Below are positions 22,162 through 30,599 of a stretch of 43,998 bases of DNA, piece after piece. Below the pieces are notes generated by a model. The model worked only from the letters and a program-made list of their open reading frames with translations, was not told the DNA's origin and searched no databases. Both the position numbers and the translations under genes were made by a program. Position 1 is the stretch's first letter. The number at the start of each line of letters is the position of its first letter. Source of the stretch: Bacteroidales bacterium (GTDB lineage Bacteria > Bacteroidota > Bacteroidia > Bacteroidales > UBA3824); contig JAKSLV010000010.1 in the NCBI GenBank assembly GCA_024401025.1, forward strand, positions 1 through 43,998. The letters run 5' to 3'.

Positions 22162-25035
22162 TTAGAAAGTAACCTTGAGACCCAAGTTGTAGAAACGACT
22201 CTGAGGAACGTTTCCTACGCTAAGCTCGTAGTGCTTGCGCTCCTTAGCAATTGTAAGAAGGTTGGCTCCCGAAACATATACCTGGCAACCAGATATGAAC
22301 TTGAGTGCGCCAGACTCGAACATTGAAGAAGGGAAGTTGTAAGTAACCTGAACCTTTGCAATATCGAATCTGTTCTGCTTGAATGTCCAGAAAGTAGATC
22401 TCTGGAAATTGTTGGCGCCGTTGCCTGTTGTAAGACGTGGGTACTTGGCGTTAGGCTTCTCCTCTGTCCAGGTGTCACGAACAACAGCTGTGTACTTGTC
22501 CTCCTGCTTTACCCAGTAGTAAGAGCCTTCCTTAACACCAGTGCCGAGGAAACCACCTGTACCGAGTACAAAGAGAGACCAGTTCTTCCAGTTGAGGGTG
22601 TAGTTGACACCGATAGTGAGAGGTGAGCCGTAAGGCCATGTGCCACGGCCGAGCTCGTACTGGTCGTGAGAATCAATCTTGCCATCACCGTTCAAGTCCT
22701 CGTACTTGAGGTCGCCTACGCGTGGCTTGGCACCAAGCTTGCTCTGATCGGCATGTTCTGCGATCTCATCCTCGCTCTGGAAGTATCCGAGACACTTGTA
22801 ACCGTAGATGCTGCTGAGGTAGCGGCCAGAGTTGAGCTGCCAAGGCTCGTTCTCCTCGTCAACAGCTGTATCGTCACGCTTGCTCTGGTAGTTTACATAG
22901 TAAGTACCGGTAACACCAAGCTGGTGTGTGAACTCGCCGAAGGCCTTGCGGTAGTTGATAGCGAAATCAAAACCCTTGTACTCGTTCTCACCGTAGTTGA
23001 TGTAAGAAGCAAATGTGTTGCCGCCGCTAGTCATGTAGGCAGGGAACATCTCCTTGGTGGCAAGCTGAACAAGACCAGTCTTCTGAGACTTGAAGATAGA
23101 AGCATCGAGAAGGAGGCTGTTGTTGAGCATAGCCATTTTCAAGTTAGCTGATATCTCCTTTCTGTGGATAAAGTCGAGGTCAACGTTGGCACCCTGCTTA
23201 CACTCCATACCGGTGAAAGAACCTGAAGGGAAGTTGAAGTAACCGCCTTCCTTCCAGATACCCTGGTAGAGCATGTAACCTCTAAAGTCGCCAGCAGTGA
23301 TGTCTCTATCCTGGTTGATATCAGAGATAGAGCCGCTAACTGTGAGCTTGTTGATGAAGCTGCAGTTGAAGAAGCTCTCGTTGCTGATGTTCCAGCCAAT
23401 AGAAGCCGACTTTGTAAGGTGGTTTCTGTTGCCCTCAGCGAGCTTGGCCGAGTGGGCGATGCCAGCAACAACGTCTAAGTAGTAACGCTGAGCGTAGTTG
23501 TAGGCAGCCTGGAAACCTGCGTTTGTGTTAGAGAGTCTGTGGTATGTGGCAGCCTCAGTAATCTGAGTACCATTAACAGAAGCAATAGCGTAAACATTGT
23601 GGTCGCCAAAAGAGCGCTTGTAATCGAAGTAAGCGTTGCCGGCAAAAGTTCTCTGGTTGCTAGAACCTGAGATCGACTGGTTACCGGTAATCTTATCCTC
23701 AGTAGTAGAAGGAGTTACGCCAGTGATTACAGGACCATTGCCGAGGTCACTCCATGTAGGAATGTATGTACGGTAAGAGTTGTCGAGGCGTGTGCCGTAG
23801 TTGGTGGCAAACTGCATACCAAACTGAACGTGGAAAGCAAGACCCTGAAGCATGTGGCCGAGGTCGAAGTTCAACTTGGTGTTGAACTGGAAGTCGCGGC
23901 TCTTGCTGTTGGTTTTGCCGAGAGCGTAAGCGTTGGCAATAACGTTAGTCTTGTAGGCATCTCCAGAAATAGCGTTGAGGAAGTACTCGTCATCAACCAA
24001 GAAACGAGAGAGGCCGATTGTGTTGAGAGCAGCTGCTGCAGCTGGATCGATACAATCTATTGGAACCAATGGCTCGTAGAGATGTGGACGGTAGTTGCTG
24101 GAAGCTACATCCTCCCAGAACTTGTGGTTGTTGGCATCGCCAAAATCACGAACACCTGTTACATTGTACATGTTGGTGTAGGCATCCACCTGAGCTGTGA
24201 TGCGCTCGTTGAACTTCATATCAACGTTACCGCGGATAGCCAATGTGTTGTTGTGGATATCCTTGGCATCACCGAAGTTGTAGTAATCGGTGTTGTTGTT
24301 GAAGAAGATGTTTGTGTAGAAAGTGGCGAAATTGTTACCACCCTCGATCTCTGCATCCACGTTGGTAGTGTTCTTCCAGTTCTTGATGTAGTCCTTAGAG
24401 TAGTAGTTTACATCAGGATACTGGTAAGGATACTTGCCAGAGGCAGTGTAGTAAATCTGCTCGTCAGAGAAAGCAGGAGTCTTGCCGTCAGCCTCAGCAG
24501 CCTTGTTGTACCAGATCATGTACTCGGCAGCACCGAGATACTCTGTGTAAGACTTGGCAACATCGAAACCAGTATTGGCGCGAACCGAAATCTTGATGTC
24601 GTGTGCCTCACCACGCTTTGTGGTAATGAGGATGGCGCCGTTGGCAGCCTGGCTACCGTAGATGGCCACAGCCTGAGCACCCTTGAGGATGGTTATCTGG
24701 TCGATCTCCTCGGGACGGAGGTTGTATGACTGACGTGGGTAACCATCAACGAGAACGAGATAATTGTCGTAGCCCCAGATAGAGCTGCCGTTGAAACCGC
24801 TAACGAAAGCCTGAATGTTGTCCAGGGCTCCGGTAGAGTAGTTCTTGTCGACTATCTCCTTCATATTAACTGTTGAAACACCTCCGAGAATGTCAGCCGA
24901 GTTCCTAGAACCGAACATAAGCTTAACATCCTGGTCTAATGACAAAGAGGCAGAATCAGCAACATCCTGAGCATTTGCACCGGAAGCGATGCAAAGTGCA
25001 GCAGCGATAAGTGAAAATATTTTGTTACTTTTCAT
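22162..25035 (-). CDS. SusC-family TonB-dependent transporter lacking the N-terminal extension (XusC-like)
   Basis: 957 aa. Signal peptide ends near residue 22 (GANA). The plug domain follows almost at once (about 40-160), with LVLVDGYPRQ and ITILKGAQAVAIYGSQAANGAILITTKRG, the SusC signature. The 22-strand barrel follows and ends in GLKVTF with the C-terminal Phe. The carboxypeptidase-regulatory-like domain that precedes the plug in most SusC proteins, and in the paralogue at 27048-30194, is absent, which explains the shorter length. It imports xylo-oligosaccharides using TonB energy together with its SusD partner 26 bp downstream. Confidence 0.92.
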   Translation of the reverse strand: MKSNKIFSLIAAALCIASGANAQDVADSASLSLDQDVKLMFGSRNSADILGGVSTVNMKEIVDKNYSTGALDNIQAFVSGFNGSSIWGYDNYLVLVDGYPRQSYNLRPEEIDQITILKGAQAVAIYGSQAANGAILITTKRGEAHDIKISVRANTGFDVAKSYTEYLGAAEYMIWYNKAAEADGKTPAFSDEQIYYTASGKYPYQYPDVNYYSKDYIKNWKNTTNVDAEIEGGNNFATFYTNIFFNNNTDYYNFGDAKDIHNNTLAIRGNVDMKFNERITAQVDAYTNMYNVTGVRDFGDANNHKFWEDVASSNYRPHLYEPLVPIDCIDPAAAAALNTIGLSRFLVDDEYFLNAISGDAYKTNVIANAYALGKTNSKSRDFQFNTKLNFDLGHMLQGLAFHVQFGMQFATNYGTRLDNSYRTYIPTWSDLGNGPVITGVTPSTTEDKITGNQSISGSSNQRTFAGNAYFDYKRSFGDHNVYAIASVNGTQITEAATYHRLSNTNAGFQAAYNYAQRYYLDVVAGIAHSAKLAEGNRNHLTKSASIGWNISNESFFNCSFINKLTVSGSISDINQDRDITAGDFRGYMLYQGIWKEGGYFNFPSGSFTGMECKQGANVDLDFIHRKEISANLKMAMLNNSLLLDASIFKSQKTGLVQLATKEMFPAYMTSGGNTFASYINYGENEYKGFDFAINYRKAFGEFTHQLGVTGTYYVNYQSKRDDTAVDEENEPWQLNSGRYLSSIYGYKCLGYFQSEDEIAEHADQSKLGAKPRVGDLKYEDLNGDGKIDSHDQYELGRGTWPYGSPLTIGVNYTLNWKNWSLFVLGTGGFLGTGVKEGSYYWVKQEDKYTAVVRDTWTEEKPNAKYPRLTTGNGANNFQRSTFWTFKQNRFDIAKVQVTYNFPSSMFESGALKFISGCQVYVSGANLLTIAKERKHYELSVGNVPQSRFYNLGLKVTF

Positions 25036-25070
25036 GTTAATGTTCTAATTGTAAAAAAAGAAATTATAGA

Positions 25071-27014
25071 CTACCAACCAGGATTCTGCTTGAACTCAGG
25101 ATAGTTGTAGATATGCTTATCCATCCAAGGCCAGAAGTAATGCTTTACAGAGTACTCGCGCTCGAGAATAGTCTCCTCGTGGAAACCAACGAGCTCGGCA
25201 TCCTCAGGCTTGTTAGCGCTATAGTCGTAATTTGGATCCTTGCGGGTAAACTCGATAGAAGTCTTGAGAGTGTAAGGTCTCTCGGTGAGGAGCAACCAGC
25301 GCATGAGGTCTTTCATACGGTGACCCTCGAAAGCAAGCTCGCAGGCACGCTCGCGACGAACCTCATCCATAAAGTTGTTCTTGGTATCCATATATCTTGC
25401 AAGAACGTGAGCATTGCCTGAACGGTCGCGGATCTTGTTAACAGCGCCTACAGCAGTGTAGCTGCAAGACTTGGCCTGATACTGAGGACCCTCGGCAGCG
25501 GCACCAGCCTCAGCATACATAAGGTAAACCTCGCCGAGACGGAGCCAAGGCATAACGCTCTGACCTGCCTGACCATAACCAAAAGCGTCATCAACCTTGT
25601 TGCAGGTGTGTGGGAAGAACTTCTGGCAGAGGTAACCTGTGCGGCTTGATGTTGTAACGGCTCTCATGAGACCGCCGGTGTAGAGTGAGCAGTATACAAG
25701 GTCCTTGTAGTCCTCGGTAGCTTTGTTGATGTACTTGCAACCATCGAAAATGATATCGTGGTAGAAACGTACGTCACGATCCTTGAATGGGAACTTCAAG
25801 ATATCAGGATTCTCCTTTACGGCATCCTCGAATCTTGTACCATCAGCCATACCGTAAGCGTAGTTTACGTAGTTGGCAGTAGGATGGATACAGAACGAAC
25901 CCTCGCAGAGACCGTTGTTGTTAGGACCCCAGCAAGTAGCCTCACCCCAGCGGGCAGAGTTGATACCGTGGCGTGTACCGCGGAGCATCGCCTCGAGTCC
26001 ACCTGGCTGCTTCCAGTTCTGACCCTGTGTCCAGAAAATCTCTGAGAAGTTGTTTGTAGAACCAGACTTTGCCTTGTGGTTGTAGATATCATCGTAAAGG
26101 TAGGTGGCGAGCTGATATGGAGTCTTGCCCTCCTCTACCTCGGTGATACACTGACCAAGAACCTCGGCAGCCTTCTTGGCGTACTCAACATCGTAATCGT
26201 ATGTGAGCTCGCCGGCACCGGTCATAGGACCATGCTTAGAGAGTGGGCTGGCTACGTAGAGCAGCATCTTGCCCTGGTAAGCGAGAGCGGTGGCTCTTGT
26301 AAGACGGAGCTCGTTGTGGCCCTGAGTGGTCTCACCAGCCTCGTTGCGGTCCCAGTCGTTTGGAAGATACTCGGCAGCCTTTGCGAAGTCCTCTGCACAC
26401 TTGAGAGCAGTCTCAGGAGCAGAAAGACGAGGCTCGGTGAGAGCATCGGTGATCTCATAAGACTTGGTGATGTAAGGAAGACCACCCATGTAGTCGAGCA
26501 TCTCCTTGTGCCACCATGCACGCATGAAGTAGAGCTGTCCAAGGATAGCGTTTTTCTCGTCTGGAGTAGCCTTAAGCTGATCGATGTTCTCGAGACCTAC
26601 ATTACACTTGCGGATGAAGTACCATGCATCATCGAGAATAGCGTGACCAAAACGGTTGTTTCCACCGTGATCGTTGCTGTTCTTGAACATGTGGGTGAAA
26701 CCGCCACCCCAGTTTGTGTAGTAAGCGCGGAAGTCACCAAGGTCGAAGTTGTAGGTTACGTATGGAGAGTTACCGTTGGTAGAAAGTATCTCGTCCTCGC
26801 CGTAATTCCATGTTACGTTCCAGTTACCAACTGTCATATCAGGAATAGCGATGTAGTTCTCCTCAACAAAACCCTGGAAGTTTCTGAAGTTGGAGAAAGC
26901 ACCCTCGGCACTTACATCAGAATCAGGCGATTTGTCGAGATAACTTTTACATGAGCCTAAGCCAAGTACCATGAGGGCAGGCAAGGCGTATGCACATTTT
27001 TTAACAATATTCAT
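25071..27014 (-). CDS. SusD/RagB-family glycan-binding lipoprotein (XusB-like)
   Basis: 647 aa. Lipobox Cys22 (LGSC) followed by KSYLDKSPDSD, the usual SusD beginning. The N-terminal helical part includes GQLYFMRAWWHKEMLDYMGG (about 155-174) and the C-terminal part has the RRERACELAFEGHRMKDLMRW motif, both diagnostic for SusD. It would cap the SusC encoded 33 bp upstream and bind xylan fragments. It belongs to the first pair of the locus and corresponds to XusB. Confidence 0.92.
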   Translation of the reverse strand: MNIVKKCAYALPALMVLGLGSCKSYLDKSPDSDVSAEGAFSNFRNFQGFVEENYIAIPDMTVGNWNVTWNYGEDEILSTNGNSPYVTYNFDLGDFRAYYTNWGGGFTHMFKNSNDHGGNNRFGHAILDDAWYFIRKCNVGLENIDQLKATPDEKNAILGQLYFMRAWWHKEMLDYMGGLPYITKSYEITDALTEPRLSAPETALKCAEDFAKAAEYLPNDWDRNEAGETTQGHNELRLTRATALAYQGKMLLYVASPLSKHGPMTGAGELTYDYDVEYAKKAAEVLGQCITEVEEGKTPYQLATYLYDDIYNHKAKSGSTNNFSEIFWTQGQNWKQPGGLEAMLRGTRHGINSARWGEATCWGPNNNGLCEGSFCIHPTANYVNYAYGMADGTRFEDAVKENPDILKFPFKDRDVRFYHDIIFDGCKYINKATEDYKDLVYCSLYTGGLMRAVTTSSRTGYLCQKFFPHTCNKVDDAFGYGQAGQSVMPWLRLGEVYLMYAEAGAAAEGPQYQAKSCSYTAVGAVNKIRDRSGNAHVLARYMDTKNNFMDEVRRERACELAFEGHRMKDLMRWLLLTERPYTLKTSIEFTRKDPNYDYSANKPEDAELVGFHEETILEREYSVKHYFWPWMDKHIYNYPEFKQNPGW

Positions 27015-27047
27015 TTCTTGATAAAGTAATGTTTAACGAAATAAAAA

Positions 27048-30000
27048 TTAGAGGCTGAATCTTATACCAAATGTGAAACGCTTGGCTGATGGGTAAGCAC
27101 CACCACCAGAAGACCAGTTGCCGTTAGACTCACGGTCGTCAGGAAGCTTTGTCCACATGTAAAGGTTGTTGCCGTTGAAGTAAAGCTTAACATTAGAGAA
27201 TGTGAACTTGCCAACATTAAGCTTGTTGAATGTGTAAGAGAGCTCGAGAGTCTTCAAACGGAGGTAAGAAGCATCGCTCCAGAACTGAGTACCGGTAGAG
27301 AACATATTAGATGTGTAGCGAGGAGTAACAACCTCGAAATCATCAACGTTCTTAGAGAACCAAACACCCTGGTCGAATACGGTATTGAACTTACCGGCAA
27401 AAGAAGTCATCGAGATATCACGCATGATGTTGCTAACACCGTAGAACTGAGCGAAGAAGCTCCAGCCCTTCCAGTCAACACCCAAAGTAGCGTTGTAAGA
27501 GTTCTGAGGAGCGTTGGCAGCGTAGCCGTAAGGAATCTGGTCGTCCTGAGTGATCTCGCCATCGCAGTTGAAGTCGATGAATGTGTAGTCACCCATGAGA
27601 CGCTGCTCCTGATACTGGTATGTTGCAGGAGTTGTGATAAGATCATCCCAAGTTCTGATAGAACCATTGTCTACGTAAGTTCTAACCTGACCGAACATGT
27701 AGCCGGCATCCTTACGATAGTCTGGCAAGAGTGCTGGGTCGGCTCTCTCAATAATCTTGTTCTCAGAGTGAGAGTAGTTGAGGTTAGCCCATGTGTGGAA
27801 CTTACCGAAGTTCTTGTTGAGACGAACCTCGATCTCGTAACCGTGGCTCTCAACCTTACCGAGGTTGGCAGGAACTGCGTTGGCACCGAAGTAAGCAGGA
27901 ACTGAGTTTCTTGAACCAACCACACAATCCTTACGCTTATCCTGGAAGAGCTCGAACGTACCAGCTACAAAACCATCGAGGAAAGAGTAGTCGAGACCAA
28001 GGTTGTACTTGGTAACAGTCTCCCAGTGGATGTCAGGGTTACCAATCTTTGTCTCTCTGTAGCTAGAGTAAGGAGAAGCAGCCTCGAGGTTATCCATAGG
28101 AACGCCACCGCCAGTAGCCCACTCTGTAGTGTAGAGCCAACGACCACCTACGTTGTCGTCACCTACCTGACCAATAGAACCACGGAGCTTGAGGTTGTCG
28201 ATGATTCTGTTCTCAACAAGCGAGCTCATGAAAGCCTCCTTGTGGATGTTCCAACCAATAGCACCAGAGTTGAAGAATGCGAAACGGTAGTCATCAGAGA
28301 ACTTCTCTGAACCGTTGTATGAACCGTTGTACTCAGCAAAGAATCTCTCGTTCCAATCGTATGTCAAACGGAATACCCAGTCCTCACGGTAGTAAGGATA
28401 CTGGCTAGAGTATGTATTCTCGCTGCGCTGGAACATACCCATTGCAGATACATTGTTCTTGCCGAAAGAGTTTCTGTAATCGAGCTGCATACGGTAGTTG
28501 AGGGCGCGGTTGAGAGCACCGTTGTCCTGGTAACCACCACTTGTAGACCAGATAACAGCATTAGAAGTAGGCTCAAGACCGGTAGTGGTGTTGTACTCCT
28601 TTGAAGGGAACTCCTTACCAGTCATAGGATCGATCCAGTAGAGAACTGTCTCACCGTAGTTATCTGTCAAACCACGGCCGGCCTCCTTAAACTGGTTGTC
28701 CCAAGAAACAGAACCTCTGAAAGAGAGACCCTTGAGAAGCATATCGAGCTTCTGCTCAAGGATGAAGTCTGTAGTAATCTTAGAAGTAGTGTTGCCGAGG
28801 TAACCTGCTGTAGCAAGACCCTGGAGAGAGTTGGTAGCGTTGGAGTACATGTGTGAACCATCATTACCCCAAAGACCGTTAGAATAGAGAGGCATGTACA
28901 TATCAGGAGCCATGTTGTAGGCACCTGACCACTTCTGCTGCTGCTGCCATACACCACCGTCACCACCGGCCTGTGGAGCGTGCTGAGAAGCGATAGAACC
29001 TGAAAGGTTAACCTTGAAAACTGTAGACTTTGTAAGAGAGAAGTCAAGGTTTGAACGTACATTGAAACGGTTGTAGTCGTACTGAGACTGATAACCACGA
29101 CCTGAAGGAGGAATGTCGAACAAGTCACCCTCGTTTGCCCAGTCGATAGCCGAGAAGTAACGAACGAACTTGTTACCACCAGAGATGTTTACGCTGGCAT
29201 TGTGAGAAACAGCAGCCTTCTTGAAGAGGATGTCCTGCCAGTCAACGTTAGGGAAACGCTCAGAGATGAGGTTGCCAAACTCGTCCTTGGCATTAGGATC
29301 AGAAGGACGGAAGTTTTGGATGAACTGCTGTGTACGGATGTAGTTGAAGTTGTCAGGAGCAACATTCAACTCATGCTCGATGGCGATGTTACGATAAAGG
29401 AAAGCATCGTAAGAATCGTACTTGCCAGGAAGCTTAGACACAGTCTTGAGAGTAGTGCTGTAAGAAGCATTGATCTGTGCGCGGCCTTCCTGACCACGCT
29501 TTGTTGTGATAAGGATAACACCGTTGGCACCCTTAACACCGAATACCGCAGTAGCGGAAGCATCCTTGAGGACGGCCACGTTCTGTACAGAAGCAGGGTC
29601 TACCGACTTCATATCACGCTCAATACCATCCACAAGTACGAGAGCCTTAGCCTCAGAGTTGAAGGAGTTGAATCCACGGATACGGATATCAGCTGCTTCC
29701 TCACCAGGCTGACCAGTACCAGCCACAGCAGTAACGCCGGGGAGGTTACCTGTAAGCGCTGTACCGAGGTCGGAGATACCGGCGGCACGCTCGATAGTCT
29801 TGGCAGAGGCCTGTGTAATAGCGCCAACTACGGAAGCTTTCTTCTGCTGACCGTAGCCCACGATTACAACCTCCTCGATTTGCTGGGCAGTCTCCTTGAG
29901 AACTACCTTGAGATTCTTTGTGCTTGCGGTTGACATCTCCTGAGTGTCGTAACCTACAAAGCTGAAAACAACAACAGCATTGTTGGAATTGACACCGAGA

Positions 30001-30194
30001 CGGAATTTACCGTCCAAGTCGGTTATGGTACCGTTGGTGGTACCCTTCTCAAGCACTGTTACGCCTGGAAGTCCCTCGCCCGACTCGTCTGTTACCTGAC
30101 CCGTTACCGAGATTTGCGCAAGCAAATCAAACGAGACAAGCAACATAGCGAGGAGCAATAGCACCTTCCTAAATTGAATTGTTTCTCTTTTCAT
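27048..30194 (-). CDS. SusC-family TonB-dependent transporter (XusA-like)
   Basis: 1048 aa. Signal peptide to about residue 26 (LLAQ). A carboxypeptidase-regulatory-like domain (about 29-103) contains GLPGVTVLEKGTTNGTITD. A TonB-box-like EEVVIVGYG follows, then the plug with LVDGIERDM and VLKDASATAVFGVKGANGV, then the beta-barrel ending in FTFGIRFSL. It imports xylan oligosaccharides across the outer membrane. It is the first gene of the transport operon, behind a 405-bp promoter region with repeat elements that probably bind the hybrid regulator encoded upstream. Confidence 0.94.
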   Translation of the reverse strand: MKRETIQFRKVLLLLAMLLVSFDLLAQISVTGQVTDESGEGLPGVTVLEKGTTNGTITDLDGKFRLGVNSNNAVVVFSFVGYDTQEMSTASTKNLKVVLKETAQQIEEVVIVGYGQQKKASVVGAITQASAKTIERAAGISDLGTALTGNLPGVTAVAGTGQPGEEAADIRIRGFNSFNSEAKALVLVDGIERDMKSVDPASVQNVAVLKDASATAVFGVKGANGVILITTKRGQEGRAQINASYSTTLKTVSKLPGKYDSYDAFLYRNIAIEHELNVAPDNFNYIRTQQFIQNFRPSDPNAKDEFGNLISERFPNVDWQDILFKKAAVSHNASVNISGGNKFVRYFSAIDWANEGDLFDIPPSGRGYQSQYDYNRFNVRSNLDFSLTKSTVFKVNLSGSIASQHAPQAGGDGGVWQQQQKWSGAYNMAPDMYMPLYSNGLWGNDGSHMYSNATNSLQGLATAGYLGNTTSKITTDFILEQKLDMLLKGLSFRGSVSWDNQFKEAGRGLTDNYGETVLYWIDPMTGKEFPSKEYNTTTGLEPTSNAVIWSTSGGYQDNGALNRALNYRMQLDYRNSFGKNNVSAMGMFQRSENTYSSQYPYYREDWVFRLTYDWNERFFAEYNGSYNGSEKFSDDYRFAFFNSGAIGWNIHKEAFMSSLVENRIIDNLKLRGSIGQVGDDNVGGRWLYTTEWATGGGVPMDNLEAASPYSSYRETKIGNPDIHWETVTKYNLGLDYSFLDGFVAGTFELFQDKRKDCVVGSRNSVPAYFGANAVPANLGKVESHGYEIEVRLNKNFGKFHTWANLNYSHSENKIIERADPALLPDYRKDAGYMFGQVRTYVDNGSIRTWDDLITTPATYQYQEQRLMGDYTFIDFNCDGEITQDDQIPYGYAANAPQNSYNATLGVDWKGWSFFAQFYGVSNIMRDISMTSFAGKFNTVFDQGVWFSKNVDDFEVVTPRYTSNMFSTGTQFWSDASYLRLKTLELSYTFNKLNVGKFTFSNVKLYFNGNNLYMWTKLPDDRESNGNWSSGGGAYPSAKRFTFGIRFSL

Positions 30195-30251
30195 TTAAGT
30201 AAATGATTTGTTAGAGGTAAAAATTAATAATTAAGTTAATAAAAATTAGTT

Positions 30252-30299
30252 GCCGCAATACCGGATGTAGTGAGCAACCAGCTTAGAAGCACTCGCGGC
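30252..30299 (-). promoter_or_regulatory. GC-rich structured leader element before the first susC
   Basis: A 48-bp GC-rich block sits in an otherwise very AT-rich leader, between the predicted start of transcription and the susC start codon. Outer arms GCCGC (30252-30256) and GCGGC (30295-30299) and inner arms AGTG (30269-30272) and CACT (30290-30293) can pair. Its function is unknown. It could affect message stability or translation. Confidence 0.35.
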
Positions 30300-30378
30300 T
30301 ATGCTTTAAATTATTCTACATTGCAAATTAAATAAACGTTAAGCAAATTAACAATTTTTTACGTTACATAATATATCA

Positions 30379-30403
30379 CAAATGTAACAAAATTACAAAT
30401 TTA
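30379..30403 (-). promoter_or_regulatory. Three consecutive -7 boxes of the xylan-locus promoter
   Basis: On the minus strand, three TAnnTTTG boxes follow one another: TAAATTTG (30396-30403), TAATTTTG (30388-30395) and TACATTTG (30379-30386). Any of them gives a leader of about 180 nt. No good -33 TTTG lies at the normal distance, which fits a promoter that needs an activator. Confidence 0.5.
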
Positions 30404-30522
30404 ACATTATACAATGTTACATACAACATAGATATTTGTTACATAACATAAACGTACAATCTGATTATCAGCGTATTGAAAAAAGAACAAAAACCGGGTA
30501 AAATAAAGGTACACTCCACCAA

Positions 30523-30545
30523 AAAAGGCCGTTACTACACCTTTT
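30523..30545 (-). terminator. Weak terminator-like hairpin after the hybrid regulator gene
   Basis: Arms AAAAGG (30523-30528) and CCTTTT (30540-30545) with an 11-nt loop, followed on the minus strand by TT only. It starts about 55 bp past the regulator's stop codon. Confidence 0.3.
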
Positions 30546-30599
30546 GATGTAACATTTTACTAGGGCTTTTTAACATTTTTTTTATAGAGATTACAATAT

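Larger units (their letters stand above)
30363..30554. promoter_or_regulatory. Probable regulator-binding region with TGTTACATA repeats
   Basis: TGTTACATA occurs as direct repeats at 30415-30423 and 30437-30445, 22 bp apart start to start (about two helical turns). Each is followed by a further ACATA. Related copies lie at 30363-30370 (GTTACATA) and, inverted, at 30382-30388 and 30547-30554 (ATGTAACA). Direct repeats at this spacing just upstream of the -7 boxes are what AraC-type hybrid regulators bind. The assignment to the neighbouring regulator is inference. Confidence 0.5.
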
